From Sphingopyxis terrae subsp. terrae NBRC 15098 (GTDB lineage Bacteria > Pseudomonadota > Alphaproteobacteria > Sphingomonadales > Sphingomonadaceae), in NCBI RefSeq assembly GCF_001610975.1, contig NZ_CP013342.1:2985001-3049000 (forward strand): 64,000 nucleotides of DNA, read 5' to 3'. The position numbers and the translations under genes were made by a program. Within the stretch, counting starts at the first letter, position 1. Every line of letters starts with the position of its first letter. The notes beneath the pieces were generated by a model, which was given only the letters and a program-made list of their open reading frames with translations, was not told the DNA's origin and did not search any database. Shown here one piece after another: positions 31,765 through 40,160 of this stretch.

Positions 31765-33042
31765 TCAGAAGCGGAGTTTTTTGATCCCGAGCGCATGCAT
31801 CGCGAGCTTTTCGTAAAAGGGCTCGCTCTCGCCCTTGCGGACCTTGCGCAGGAAATATTTTTCGAAGCCGATCTTCGCGAGATGGACCCACTTGCCTGAC
31901 GACGACCAGTTGAGGTTGCGTGGCGGGATCTGTGGCTGCGCGACAAAGGCGACGCCGCCGTCGCCGAAGTCGGCGAGGCAGACGGCGTTCCACGTCGCCT
32001 CATGCTTCGGTGGCTGACCGGCGAGTTCGAGTTTCAGATTCTGCGCGATCGCGGTGACCATCGATTCGATCATGAAGCCCGTCTTGGGCACGCCCACCGG
32101 GACCGGGGTCGGGCCGACCGGCGGGATCGCGACGCAGACGCCGAGCGAATAGATGTTGGCGAAGGTCGGATTGCGCTGATGCTTGTCGGCGATGATGAAG
32201 CCGCGCGGATTGGTCAGTCCTTCGATGCCGAAGACGGCATCGACGCCGCGAAAGGCGGGCAGCAGCATCGAATAGCCGAAGGGCAGGTCGTGCTTGGCCT
32301 TGACGCTGCCGTCGTCGGCGACTTCCTCGACATGCGCCATGCCGGCCTCGAAGCTGGTGACGCGCGCATTGGTGATCCATTTGATGTGACGGTTGCGCAG
32401 CTCGCTTTCGAGCAGGCTCTTGGTATCGCCGACGCCATCGAGGCCGAGATGGCCGATATAGGGTTCGGCGGTGACGAAGGTCATCGGCACCCGGTCGCGC
32501 AGCTTGCGGCGCTTGAGTTCGGTGTCGAGGATCAGCGCGAATTCATAGGCCGGCCCATAACAGGAGGCGCCCTGTGCGGCGCCGACGACGATCGGCCCCG
32601 GATTTTCGCAGAAGCGGTCGAAGGCATCGGCCGCGGCGGCGGCATGATCGGTGGCGCATACCGATACGGTGTTCGCCTCCGGCCCGAAGCCCTCGATCTC
32701 GTCGAAGGCGAGTTTCGGCCCGGTTGCGATGACCAGATAATCATAATCGATGAAGGCGCCGTCGTTCAGTTCGACCCGATTTTCCTTGGGGTGGACGCGC
32801 TTCGCGCCGACCGCGGTGAAATCGATGCCCTTGCGCTTCATGACGGGGGGCAGGTGAACGCAGATCGCTTCGGGTTCGCGCCAGCGGACCGCGACCCAGG
32901 GGTTGGAGGGGACGAACCAGTAATTTTCCTGGTCGGAAATCACCATCACCTCGGCCTTGCCCTTGGAAGCCTCCCGTATTTCGTAAGCGGCAATGGTGCC
33001 CCCGAGTCCGGCGCCCAGAACGACGATCCGCGGTAACGACAT
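31765..33042 (-). CDS. sqr: Sulfide:quinone oxidoreductase
   Basis: A 425-residue FAD protein of the SQR family, oxidising sulfide to sulfane sulfur and passing electrons to quinone at the inner membrane. The FAD-binding glycine loop is VVLGAGLGGTIAA; IATGPKL and GVCVAIPPVG follow. Cys129 (SVCATD), Cys161 (GASCYGPAYE) and Cys355 (NAVCLADFGD) lie within one residue of the three catalytic cysteines reported for the Acidithiobacillus enzyme (128, 160, 356, from memory), strong evidence for real activity. The C terminus has the amphipathic membrane-binding part. The start at 33042 has a GGAGAG ribosome site; 33087 is an unlikely alternative. Confidence 0.95.
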   Translation of the reverse strand: MSLPRIVVLGAGLGGTIAAYEIREASKGKAEVMVISDQENYWFVPSNPWVAVRWREPEAICVHLPPVMKRKGIDFTAVGAKRVHPKENRVELNDGAFIDYDYLVIATGPKLAFDEIEGFGPEANTVSVCATDHAAAAADAFDRFCENPGPIVVGAAQGASCYGPAYEFALILDTELKRRKLRDRVPMTFVTAEPYIGHLGLDGVGDTKSLLESELRNRHIKWITNARVTSFEAGMAHVEEVADDGSVKAKHDLPFGYSMLLPAFRGVDAVFGIEGLTNPRGFIIADKHQRNPTFANIYSLGVCVAIPPVGPTPVPVGVPKTGFMIESMVTAIAQNLKLELAGQPPKHEATWNAVCLADFGDGGVAFVAQPQIPPRNLNWSSSGKWVHLAKIGFEKYFLRKVRKGESEPFYEKLAMHALGIKKLRF

Positions 33043-33139
33043 GCTTTCTCTCCTTGTTCCGGCGCTGGCTGGCTCCGGCTTTTTCAAATGGTTCGGTGTG
33101 CGGCCAGTTCGGTGAGTCGGACCCGATTGCTGTCGGCAT

Positions 33140-33161
33140 AATATTAGATATTGCGAATATT
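33140..33161. promoter_or_regulatory. BigR/SqrR-type operator, box A
   Basis: Inverted repeat with arms AATATTAG and CGAATATT (one mismatch) around a six-base spacer, in the region shared by the leftward SQR operon and the rightward rhodanese-RND operon. Its right arm is also the left arm of box B, so the two overlap and would be bound on alternate faces or cooperatively. Confidence 0.78.
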
Positions 33162-33177
33162 ACAACTAAGTAATATT
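33156..33177. promoter_or_regulatory. BigR/SqrR-type operator, box B
   Basis: A perfect inverted repeat with eight-base arms AATATTAC and GTAATATT and a six-base spacer, the best of the three boxes. It lies 59 bases before the rhodanese ATG and 114 bases before the SQR ATG, in the most A/T-rich patch of the region, where the divergent core promoters should be. Confidence 0.82.
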
Positions 33178-33235
33178 ATCAGTGTCGAAATCTGGCCGCG
33201 CCGGTTAGCGTGCCGGTCAACCGAGGAGTTTCGTC

Positions 33236-33574
33236 ATGCTGAGCCTATTCCGCAAACCGCGCCATAAGGAGATTCCCGCACAGCAGCTTGCGGCTTTGCT
33301 TGACCAAAAGCGTGCGATTCTGGTCGATGTCCGCGAATCGGACGAATTCGCGAGCGGCCATGTCGCGGGCGCGCTGTCGATGCCGCTGTCGCGGTTTCAG
33401 GCAAGCGCGCTTCCGGCGGGCGACAAGCCGGTCATCCTGACCTGCGCCGCGGGTCGCCGTTCGGCGATGGCGCTCGACAAGGCGGCGGCGGGGCGGCCCG
33501 ACATCGACACCCATCTTGCGGGCGGGATGGGCGCCTGGCGCGCGGCCGGCCTGCCGGTCGTGACGGGGAATTGA
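33236..33574 (+). CDS. Single-domain rhodanese
   Basis: A 112-residue rhodanese (sulfurtransferase). VDVRESDEFASGHVAGA is the family N-terminal signature, and the active-site loop is CAAGRRS with Cys70. It should move sulfane sulfur, for instance from glutathione persulfide or the SQR product, to an acceptor. It is cytoplasmic, with a short basic N terminus, and leads the rightward operon under boxes A and B; a GAGGAG ribosome site precedes it. The adaptor gene starts two bases after its stop. Confidence 0.95.
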   Translation: MLSLFRKPRHKEIPAQQLAALLDQKRAILVDVRESDEFASGHVAGALSMPLSRFQASALPAGDKPVILTCAAGRRSAMALDKAAAGRPDIDTHLAGGMGAWRAAGLPVVTGN

Positions 33575-33576
33575 CG

Positions 33577-34641
33577 ATGCGCCCATCATCCCTGCTCACC
33601 TCTGCGCTGCTCAGCGCCGCCCTGTTTGCGGCATCGCTGTCGCTCGCCGGCTGTGGCGGCGAGACGACTGCGCCCGCCGAAAAGAGCGCGGCCGTGACGG
33701 GCGAAAGGCTGGCGTTGCAGCCGGTGACGATCACCGACTGGAAGGATGTTGGCGCGCTGGTAACGAGCGTCGATATGGCCGACGCCCGCGCGCGTATTCC
33801 CGGCATCCTCGACAGTCTGAGTGTTCGCGAAGGCGACATGGTGCGCAAGGGACAGGTGATCGGCCGCGTCGTCGACAGCCGCCTCGGCTATGAAGGCGCG
33901 GCCTATGGCGCGCAGGCGGCGGCGGCCCAGGCGCAGGCTGCACAGGCCGATGCCGAGCTGGAGCGCGTGCGCTACCTCCATGCCAATGGCGTCTATGCGC
34001 AGGCGCGGCTCGATCAGGCCGAAGCGCAGGCGCGTGCGGCGCGGGCACAGGTTTCGGCGGCGCGGGCGCAGCAATCGGCGGTCGGTGCGGTCGCCGGGCA
34101 GGGCGCGGTGGTCGCCCCCTCGACAGGGCGCGTGCTGATCGCGCAGGTTCCGGCGGGTTCGGCGGTCGCGCCCGGCACGTCGATCGCGACGATCACCTCG
34201 GGACCGATGGTCCTGCGCCTCGAACTGCCCGAAACCTTGGCCGACAAGGTTCATGTCGGAAGCGCGGTGCTGGCGACGGGGCTTTCGGACGACAAGGGCG
34301 CGGCACCGCCGCGCGCCGGCGTCGGCCGCGTCTATCCCGCGGTCAGCGGCGGGCAGATGTCGGCCGACGTTCCGATCCCCGGACTTGCCAGCACGATGGT
34401 CGGTCGCCGCGTCGCGGCGCGCGTTGCGGTCGGCGAGCGGCAGGCGCTCGTCGTTCCGCGCCGCTTCGTCGAAACCAGCTATGGCATCGACTATGTGACG
34501 ATCATCGTCGGCAAGGATGCGACGTCGCGGGTGCCGGTCCAGATCGCGCCGACCGACGATCCGGCGCGGGTCGAGATATTGTCGGGCGCGGGCAAGGGCG
34601 ACACGCTGATCGCGGTGGCGCGCGGGGCGGCAGGCAAATGA
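33577..34641 (+). CDS. RND efflux periplasmic adaptor of the sulfur island
   Basis: A 354-residue membrane fusion lipoprotein: the signal peptide ends at LSLAGCGGE. It shows the lipoyl motif RIPGILDSLSVREGDMVRKGQ, a coiled hairpin rich in alanine/glutamine (about residues 110-165), and VVAPSTGRVLIAQVPAGSAV. It should connect the adjacent RND pump with a TolC-type channel, presumably the one encoded with SQR. ATG at 33577 is preferred; a TTG at 33571 would overlap the rhodanese stop. It ends overlapping the pump ATG by four bases. Confidence 0.93.
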   Translation: MRPSSLLTSALLSAALFAASLSLAGCGGETTAPAEKSAAVTGERLALQPVTITDWKDVGALVTSVDMADARARIPGILDSLSVREGDMVRKGQVIGRVVDSRLGYEGAAYGAQAAAAQAQAAQADAELERVRYLHANGVYAQARLDQAEAQARAARAQVSAARAQQSAVGAVAGQGAVVAPSTGRVLIAQVPAGSAVAPGTSIATITSGPMVLRLELPETLADKVHVGSAVLATGLSDDKGAAPPRAGVGRVYPAVSGGQMSADVPIPGLASTMVGRRVAARVAVGERQALVVPRRFVETSYGIDYVTIIVGKDATSRVPVQIAPTDDPARVEILSGAGKGDTLIAVARGAAGK

Positions 34642-37600
34642 GCCTGGGCCTGTCGGGGCGGCTGACGCGCGCGACGATCCGCAGTCCGCTGACGCCGCTG
34701 ATGCTGCTCGCCGCCATAATGGTGGGGCTGCTCGCGATCATGACGATCCCGCGCGAGGAGGAGCCACAGATCAGCGTGCCGATGGTCGACCTGATGGTCG
34801 CCGCGCCCGGCCTGTCCGCGAGCGATGCGGTCGAGCTGATCGGCAAGCCGCTGGAGACGATCGTCAAGAGCGTCGACGGCGTCGAACATGTTTATACCCA
34901 GGCCGAAGACGACGGGGTGATGGTCACCGCGCGCTTCCTGGTCGGGTCCGATCCCGACGACGCCGCCATCCGTATCAACGAGCGGCTGTCGGCGAATATG
35001 GACAAGCTGCCGCAGGGCATCCAGCCGCCGCAGGTGACGGTGCGCGGGATCAGCGATGTGCCGATCGTGGTGCTGACGCTGTCGCCCAAGGCCGGCGCGC
35101 GCGGCGACTGGAACGAGCAGGCGCTGCGGTCGCTCGCCGCCCGGTTGCGGACCGAGGTTGCGAAGGTCGACAATGTCGGCCTGACCTTCATCACCGGCGG
35201 GCAGGAGGAACAGCTTCGCGTCGTTCCCGATCCGGCGAGACTCGCCGCGCATGGCGTCTCGCTCGGCGCGCTGATGGACGCGGTGGGACAGGCAAACCGC
35301 AGCTTCCCGCTCGGAACGGTGCGCGAAGGCGGCGCGGCGACCGCCGTCGTTGCCGGACAGACGGTCCGCAGCGCCGAGCAACTGGCGACGATCACGGTGC
35401 GCGCCGCCAACGGCAATCCCGTCTATCTGCGCGATGTCGCGACGGTCACGCAGGGGCCGGGTGAGGATCAGGCGCGAGCATGGCGCTGGGCCAAGGGCGC
35501 GGGCGATCGCTGGTCGATGGCGCCCGCGGTCAGCCTGGCCATCGCGAAGCGTTCGGGGGCCAATGCCGTCAATGTTTCGGACGCTGTGGTCGCGCGGGTC
35601 GAGGCGCTGCGCGGCAGCCTGATCCCGCCGGGCGTCGAGGTCGCGGTGACGCGCAATTATGGCGAAAGCGCCAATGAAAAGGCGAACGAGCTGATCTTCC
35701 ACCTCGGACTCGCGACGGTGTCGATCGTCATTCTGATCGGCTTCGCGATCGGCTGGCGCGAGGCGGGGGTGACGGCGGTGGTCATCCCGACCACGATCCT
35801 GCTCACCATGTTCGCGTCGAACATCATGGGCTTCACGATCAACCGCGTCAGCCTGTTCGCGCTGATCTTTTCGATCGGCATCCTGGTCGATGACGCGATC
35901 GTGATGATCGAGAATATCGCGCGCCACTGGGCGATGGCCGACGGGCGCAGCCGGATCGACGCGACGGTCGATGCGGTCGCCGAGGTCGGCAATCCGACGA
36001 TCATCGCGACGCTGACCGTCGTCGCGGCGCTGCTTCCCATGCTGTTCGTATCGGGACTGATGGGCCCCTATATGGCGCCGATCCCGATCAACGCCTCGGC
36101 GGCGATGCTCTTTTCCTTCTTCGTCGCGGTGATCATCGCGCCGTGGCTGATGGTGCGCTTTGCGCGCGATACGCTGGCGCAGGGCGCGCACGACCATGCG
36201 GGCGGGGGCAAGCTCGGCGCGCTCTATGGCCGCGTCGCCATCCGCGTGATCCGCGATCGCAAGAGCGCGCGCAATTTCCTGATTGCCGTCGGCGCCGCGA
36301 CGCTCGTCGCCTGCTCGATGTTCTATTTCAAGGCGGTGACGGTGAAGCTGCTGCCCTTCGACAACAAGTCGGAGGTGCAGCTTGTCCTCGACATGCCCGA
36401 GGGCACGTCGCTCGAGACGACGGGGCGCACGCTCGACGCCGCCGCGGCGGTGGTGCGGCAGATTCCCGAGGCGCGGTCGATGGAAGCCTATGCGGGCACC
36501 TCGGCGCCGTTCAATTTCAACGGCCTCGTGCGGCACTATTTCCTGCGCAATCGGCCCGAGATGGGCGATTTGATGGTGACGCTGACGCCCAAGGGCGAGC
36601 GCGACCGGTCGAGCCACGCCATTGCGCTCGATCTGCGCCAGCGGCTGAAGAAAGCGCTGCCGCTGCCCGCCGGTGAGTCGATCAAGGTCGTCGAAACCCC
36701 GCCGGGACCGCCGGTGCTCGCGACGCTGCTCGCCGAAATATATGGTCCCGACGAAGCGACGCGGCGCAAGACCGCCGCGCAGGTCGAGGCGCTGTTCCGC
36801 ACCGTCCCCTATGTCGTGGATGTCGACAACAGCTTCGGCGTCCCGCGCCCCCGCCTGCGGCTGATACCCGATCGGGCGCGGATGGACGCCTATGGCATTT
36901 CGGAGCGCCAGCTTTTCGACAGTATCGGCGCGCTGCTGGGCGGGCAGACCGTCGGCTATGCGCCGCGCGGCGACGGGCGCGATCCGCTGCCGATCCGCAT
37001 CGCGCTCGATCAGTCGCAGCGCAGCTGGAGCGCCGACCTTGCCGCGACGCCGGTTGCGACGATGGGACCGGGCGGGCGGCTCGTCCAGCTCGGCGAGATC
37101 GTCGATGCGCGCGAGGAGGCAGGATCACCCGCGCTGTTCCGCCGCAATGGCCGCGCCGCCGATATGGTCACCGCCGAACTGGCGGGCGAATATGAAGCGC
37201 CCATCTATGGCATCTTCGCGGTCGACGATGCGATCGAGGCGTTCGACTGGAAGGCGCACGGGATGGAAAAGCCGGTGGTCCGCTTCAACGGTCAGCCCGA
37301 CGATGAACAGGTGCCGACCCTGCTGTGGGACGGCGAGTGGGAGATCACCTGGGTGACCTTCCGCGACATGGGCGCCGCCTTCATGGTTGCGCTCCTGGGC
37401 ATCTATGTCCTGGTCGTCGGGCAGTTCCGCAATTTCAAGATTCCGCTCGTCATCCTGACGCCGATCCCGCTGACGCTCGTCGGTATCGTGCTGGGGCATA
37501 TGCTGTTCGGCGCGCCCTTTACTGCGACGTCGATGATCGGCTTCATCGCGCTGGCCGGGATTATCGTCCGCAATTCGATCCTGCTGGTCGACTTCATCAA

Positions 37601-37856
37601 CCATGCGAAGGGCGAGGGCAAACCGCTGCGCGATACGCTGCTCGAAGCGGGGATGATCCGCTTCAAGCCGATCGTGCTGACGGCGGCGGCGGCGATGATC
37701 GGGGCGGCGACGATCCTGACCGACCCGATCTTTCAGGGCCTTGCGATTTCGCTGCTCTTCGGACTCGCCTCCTCGACACTGCTCACCGTGCTCGTTATTC
37801 CCGCGATTTACATCGTCCTGCGCGACGATGGCCGTGAAGGAACCCTCTCCCCATGA
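34638..37856 (+). CDS. RND efflux pump of the sulfur island
   Basis: A 1072-residue RND transporter. It starts with a short cytoplasmic segment and the PREEEPQISVPMVDL signature, distinct from the QYPEIAPP form of the multidrug pump at 16.5 kb, and so belongs to another subfamily. TM4 carries GILVDDAIVMIENIARHW with the two proton-relay aspartates; the second half has GIIVRNSILLVDFIN. Substrate is unknown. Placement between rhodanese/adaptor and a BigR/SqrR-type repressor gene, all coupled by four-base overlaps, suggests it exports something that accumulates during sulfide or persulfide stress. That link is inferred from context. Confidence 0.95.
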   Translation: MSLGLSGRLTRATIRSPLTPLMLLAAIMVGLLAIMTIPREEEPQISVPMVDLMVAAPGLSASDAVELIGKPLETIVKSVDGVEHVYTQAEDDGVMVTARFLVGSDPDDAAIRINERLSANMDKLPQGIQPPQVTVRGISDVPIVVLTLSPKAGARGDWNEQALRSLAARLRTEVAKVDNVGLTFITGGQEEQLRVVPDPARLAAHGVSLGALMDAVGQANRSFPLGTVREGGAATAVVAGQTVRSAEQLATITVRAANGNPVYLRDVATVTQGPGEDQARAWRWAKGAGDRWSMAPAVSLAIAKRSGANAVNVSDAVVARVEALRGSLIPPGVEVAVTRNYGESANEKANELIFHLGLATVSIVILIGFAIGWREAGVTAVVIPTTILLTMFASNIMGFTINRVSLFALIFSIGILVDDAIVMIENIARHWAMADGRSRIDATVDAVAEVGNPTIIATLTVVAALLPMLFVSGLMGPYMAPIPINASAAMLFSFFVAVIIAPWLMVRFARDTLAQGAHDHAGGGKLGALYGRVAIRVIRDRKSARNFLIAVGAATLVACSMFYFKAVTVKLLPFDNKSEVQLVLDMPEGTSLETTGRTLDAAAAVVRQIPEARSMEAYAGTSAPFNFNGLVRHYFLRNRPEMGDLMVTLTPKGERDRSSHAIALDLRQRLKKALPLPAGESIKVVETPPGPPVLATLLAEIYGPDEATRRKTAAQVEALFRTVPYVVDVDNSFGVPRPRLRLIPDRARMDAYGISERQLFDSIGALLGGQTVGYAPRGDGRDPLPIRIALDQSQRSWSADLAATPVATMGPGGRLVQLGEIVDAREEAGSPALFRRNGRAADMVTAELAGEYEAPIYGIFAVDDAIEAFDWKAHGMEKPVVRFNGQPDDEQVPTLLWDGEWEITWVTFRDMGAAFMVALLGIYVLVVGQFRNFKIPLVILTPIPLTLVGIVLGHMLFGAPFTATSMIGFIALAGIIVRNSILLVDFINHAKGEGKPLRDTLLEAGMIRFKPIVLTAAAAMIGAATILTDPIFQGLAISLLFGLASSTLLTVLVIPAIYIVLRDDGREGTLSP

Positions 37857-38170
37857 CCAAGCCGACCGACCTTTCGATCCTGAAACGCGATGCGCGCGAG
37901 ATGGCCGACTATTTGAAGCTGCTCGCGCATCCCGAGCGGCTGCTGATGCTGTGCCAGATGGACGAGCGCGAAGTGTCGGTCGGCGAACTCACCGAACTCA
38001 GCGGGCTGTCGCAATCGGCCGTGTCGCAGCATCTGGCGCGCTTTCGCGACCAGGGCATCGTGTCGGCGCGCGGCGAGGCGCAGACGCGCTATTACAGCCT
38101 GTCCGACGCCAAGATGCAGCGCATCATCGCGGCGCTGTGCGAGGCATGTCACGGGCACGAAGCGGCTTAA
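37853..38170 (+). CDS. BigR/SqrR-type ArsR repressor with redox cysteines
   Basis: A 105-residue ArsR protein. LKLLAHPERLLMLCQM places Cys34 where BigR and SqrR have their first reactive cysteine; the C-terminal helix has ALCEACHG (Cys96, Cys99), matching the second one in position, if not to the exact residue. The recognition helix is SGLSQSAVSQHLARFRDQ. BigR/SqrR proteins release DNA when persulfides link the two cysteines. It is encoded within the operon it probably controls, and three matching palindromes lie in the relevant promoters. ATGA overlap with the pump gene. Confidence 0.9.
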   Translation: MTKPTDLSILKRDAREMADYLKLLAHPERLLMLCQMDEREVSVGELTELSGLSQSAVSQHLARFRDQGIVSARGEAQTRYYSLSDAKMQRIIAALCEACHGHEAA

Positions 38171-38173
38171 CAC

Positions 38174-39964
38174 TTGACCCGGAGCCGCCGCCGCGCTTGG
38201 AGCGCCGACGTGTTCCGGATACGCAAAACCCGTCTGCTGATCGCCGCCGCGCGGCAACGCCGGCGGCTGCGCGAGAGCGAAGCCGCGTTCATCCTGCTCG
38301 CCGCGCTGGCGGGGCTGGCGGCTGGGGTGCTGACCAACATCCAGCAATTTCTGGCGCATGGCATACAGCAGCTTCTTTACGGCGTCACGATCAACCGGCT
38401 GAGCGCGCTCGGTGAGATCCATCATCCGTGGAAGCTGATCGCGCTGCCCATCGGCGGCCTTCTGCTCGTCCTGCTCGCGCGCGGCCTGCGCAACCGCAAG
38501 CGCATGCCCGTCGACGTGGTCGAGGCGAACGCGCTGCACGGCGGACGCATTCCCTTTGCCGACAATCTGGTGATCGCGTCGCAGACGATTATCTCGAACG
38601 GTGCTGGCGCGTCGGTGGGGCTCGAAGCCGCCTATGCGCAGATGGGCGGCGGCTTCGCCTCGCAGCTCGGCCAGTGGTTCGCACTGCGCCGCAACGATCT
38701 GCGCACGCTGGTCGGCGCCGGGGCGGGCGGGGCGATCGGCGCGGCCTTCGGCGCCCCGCTGACCGGCGCCTTCTATGCGTTCGAGATCGTCATCGGCAAC
38801 TATACCCCCGCCGCGATCGCCCCGGTGATGGTCGCGGCGCTGTCGGCCGTGTTCGTCAGCCGCGCGCTCGGCGTCGATCCCTATCTGATCGCGACGACCG
38901 TCGACCGCGCTTTTTCGACCGCCGACTATCTTGCCTATGCGTTGCTCGGGCTGGTTGCCGCGCTGTTCGGCATCCTCATCATGCGGCTCGTCACCTTCGC
39001 CGAAATTCGCGTTCAGGGATGGCAAAGGATCGCAGGCTGGCGGCCACTGATCGGCGGCTTGCTGCTGATCCCCTTGGCGCTGGTGTCGCCGCAGACGCTG
39101 TCGGCGGGGCATGGCGCGCTGCACCTTGATCTGGTGCTCCGCCCGGCGCTGTCCTTCCTCGCCATCGTGCTGCTGCTCAAGATCGCGGCGTCGGTCGTGT
39201 CGCTCAGCTTCGGCTTTCGCGGCGGGCTGTTCTTTGCCTCGCTGTTCCTGGGGTCGCTGATCGGACAGATCTTTGCGGGACTCGTCAACATGAGCCCCCT
39301 CGGCATCGCACTCGATCCCAATGACGCGGCGCTGGTCGGCATGGCGGCGCTCAGCGTCTCGGTCGTTGGCGGGCCGATGACGCTCGCGGTGCTGATGCTC
39401 GAGACGACGCATGATTTCGCGCTGATGGGCGTGGTGCTGACCGCGACGCTGGTGTCGAGCGCGCTGACGCGCGAATGGTTCGGCTACAGCTTCTCGACCT
39501 GGCGCCTGCATTTGCGCGGCTCGAAGATCCGCAGTCCGCGCGACATTGGCCGGTTGCTGACGCTCACCGCCGGACGGATCATGCGCACCGACTGGACCGC
39601 CGTCCCCGCCGCCATGACCGTCGCCGATTTCCGCCTGCGCGTGCCGCTCGGTTCGACGGCCAAGGCCGTACTCACCGATGGCGAGGGCCGCTATGGCGGG
39701 ATCGTCGTCACAGCCGCGGCCTATCATCCCGACATTGCGGGCGACGCCCCGATCGCCAGCCTTGCGACGCTCACCGACGACACGCTGCACCCCGCAACCG
39801 GGGTCGAGGCGATGATCGCAGCCTTCGATGCCGCCTCGGCCGATGAACTCGCGGTGGTCGACGATGGCGGAAAGGTGATCGGCGTCGTCACCGAAAAACA
39901 TGCACGGCGCCGCTATTTCGAGGCGCTCGAAGAGGCGCAGCGCGACCTGTTCGGAGAAAGCTGA
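38174..39964 (+). CDS. ClC-family chloride channel/antiporter
   Basis: A ClC protein of up to 596 residues. The selectivity-filter region reads NGAGASVGLEAAYAQMGGG, where Glu of GLEAA stands at the gating-glutamate place of the usual GREGP; then GAAFGAPLTGAFYAFE and, later, GFRGGLFFASLFLGSLIG are standard ClC motifs. The C-terminal 130 residues look like a degenerate CBS pair (DELAVVDDGGKVIGVVTEKHARR). The start is TTG at 38174, three bases after the repressor stop, or GTG at 38210. It is the last gene of the rhodanese-RND operon, an unusual partner. Confidence 0.92.
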   Translation: MTRSRRRAWSADVFRIRKTRLLIAAARQRRRLRESEAAFILLAALAGLAAGVLTNIQQFLAHGIQQLLYGVTINRLSALGEIHHPWKLIALPIGGLLLVLLARGLRNRKRMPVDVVEANALHGGRIPFADNLVIASQTIISNGAGASVGLEAAYAQMGGGFASQLGQWFALRRNDLRTLVGAGAGGAIGAAFGAPLTGAFYAFEIVIGNYTPAAIAPVMVAALSAVFVSRALGVDPYLIATTVDRAFSTADYLAYALLGLVAALFGILIMRLVTFAEIRVQGWQRIAGWRPLIGGLLLIPLALVSPQTLSAGHGALHLDLVLRPALSFLAIVLLLKIAASVVSLSFGFRGGLFFASLFLGSLIGQIFAGLVNMSPLGIALDPNDAALVGMAALSVSVVGGPMTLAVLMLETTHDFALMGVVLTATLVSSALTREWFGYSFSTWRLHLRGSKIRSPRDIGRLLTLTAGRIMRTDWTAVPAAMTVADFRLRVPLGSTAKAVLTDGEGRYGGIVVTAAAYHPDIAGDAPIASLATLTDDTLHPATGVEAMIAAFDAASADELAVVDDGGKVIGVVTEKHARRRYFEALEEAQRDLFGES

Positions 39965-39998
39965 AAAATTTGCGCCGGCGGATGGGGCCGCCGGTGCA
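39963..39998 (-). terminator. Intrinsic terminator for the leftward CoA-thioester operon
   Basis: An 11-bp stem (39971-39981 with 39988-39998, one G-T pair, six-base loop) is followed, when read leftward, by AAATTTTTC. It therefore suits transcripts arriving from the leftward operon at 40.2-47.5 kb; read rightward, after the ClC gene, the stem is not followed by a T-run. Confidence 0.65.
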
Positions 39999-40160
39999 CC
40001 TCCCTAAGGGGGGCGGGAGAGGAGAACAGCGTATCGTGCTTTGCCCCGCCGCTGTGGGCGCAATCGGCGGTCGGCGCGCCTGCGCTGCGCCGAAACGCGA
40101 TTATCGCGCCACGAAGGTTGCGGGAGATAGTGCGGGAGGCCGGGGGGCGCCGCGCCGGTG
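39999..40160. other. Intergenic region without recognised gene
   Basis: The rest of the convergent gap between the ClC gene and the hydratase gene. It contains short G/C-rich repeats and no open frame with coding character or ribosome site. Confidence 0.4.

Noticed and set aside
34491-36617. A 708-codon leftward open frame opposite the second RND pump
   Set aside because: Antisense shadow of an RND gene with typical charged-residue bias and no homology signal.
37808-39901. A 697-codon leftward open frame opposite the ArsR and ClC genes
   Set aside because: Antisense shadow; the rightward genes carry clear family motifs.
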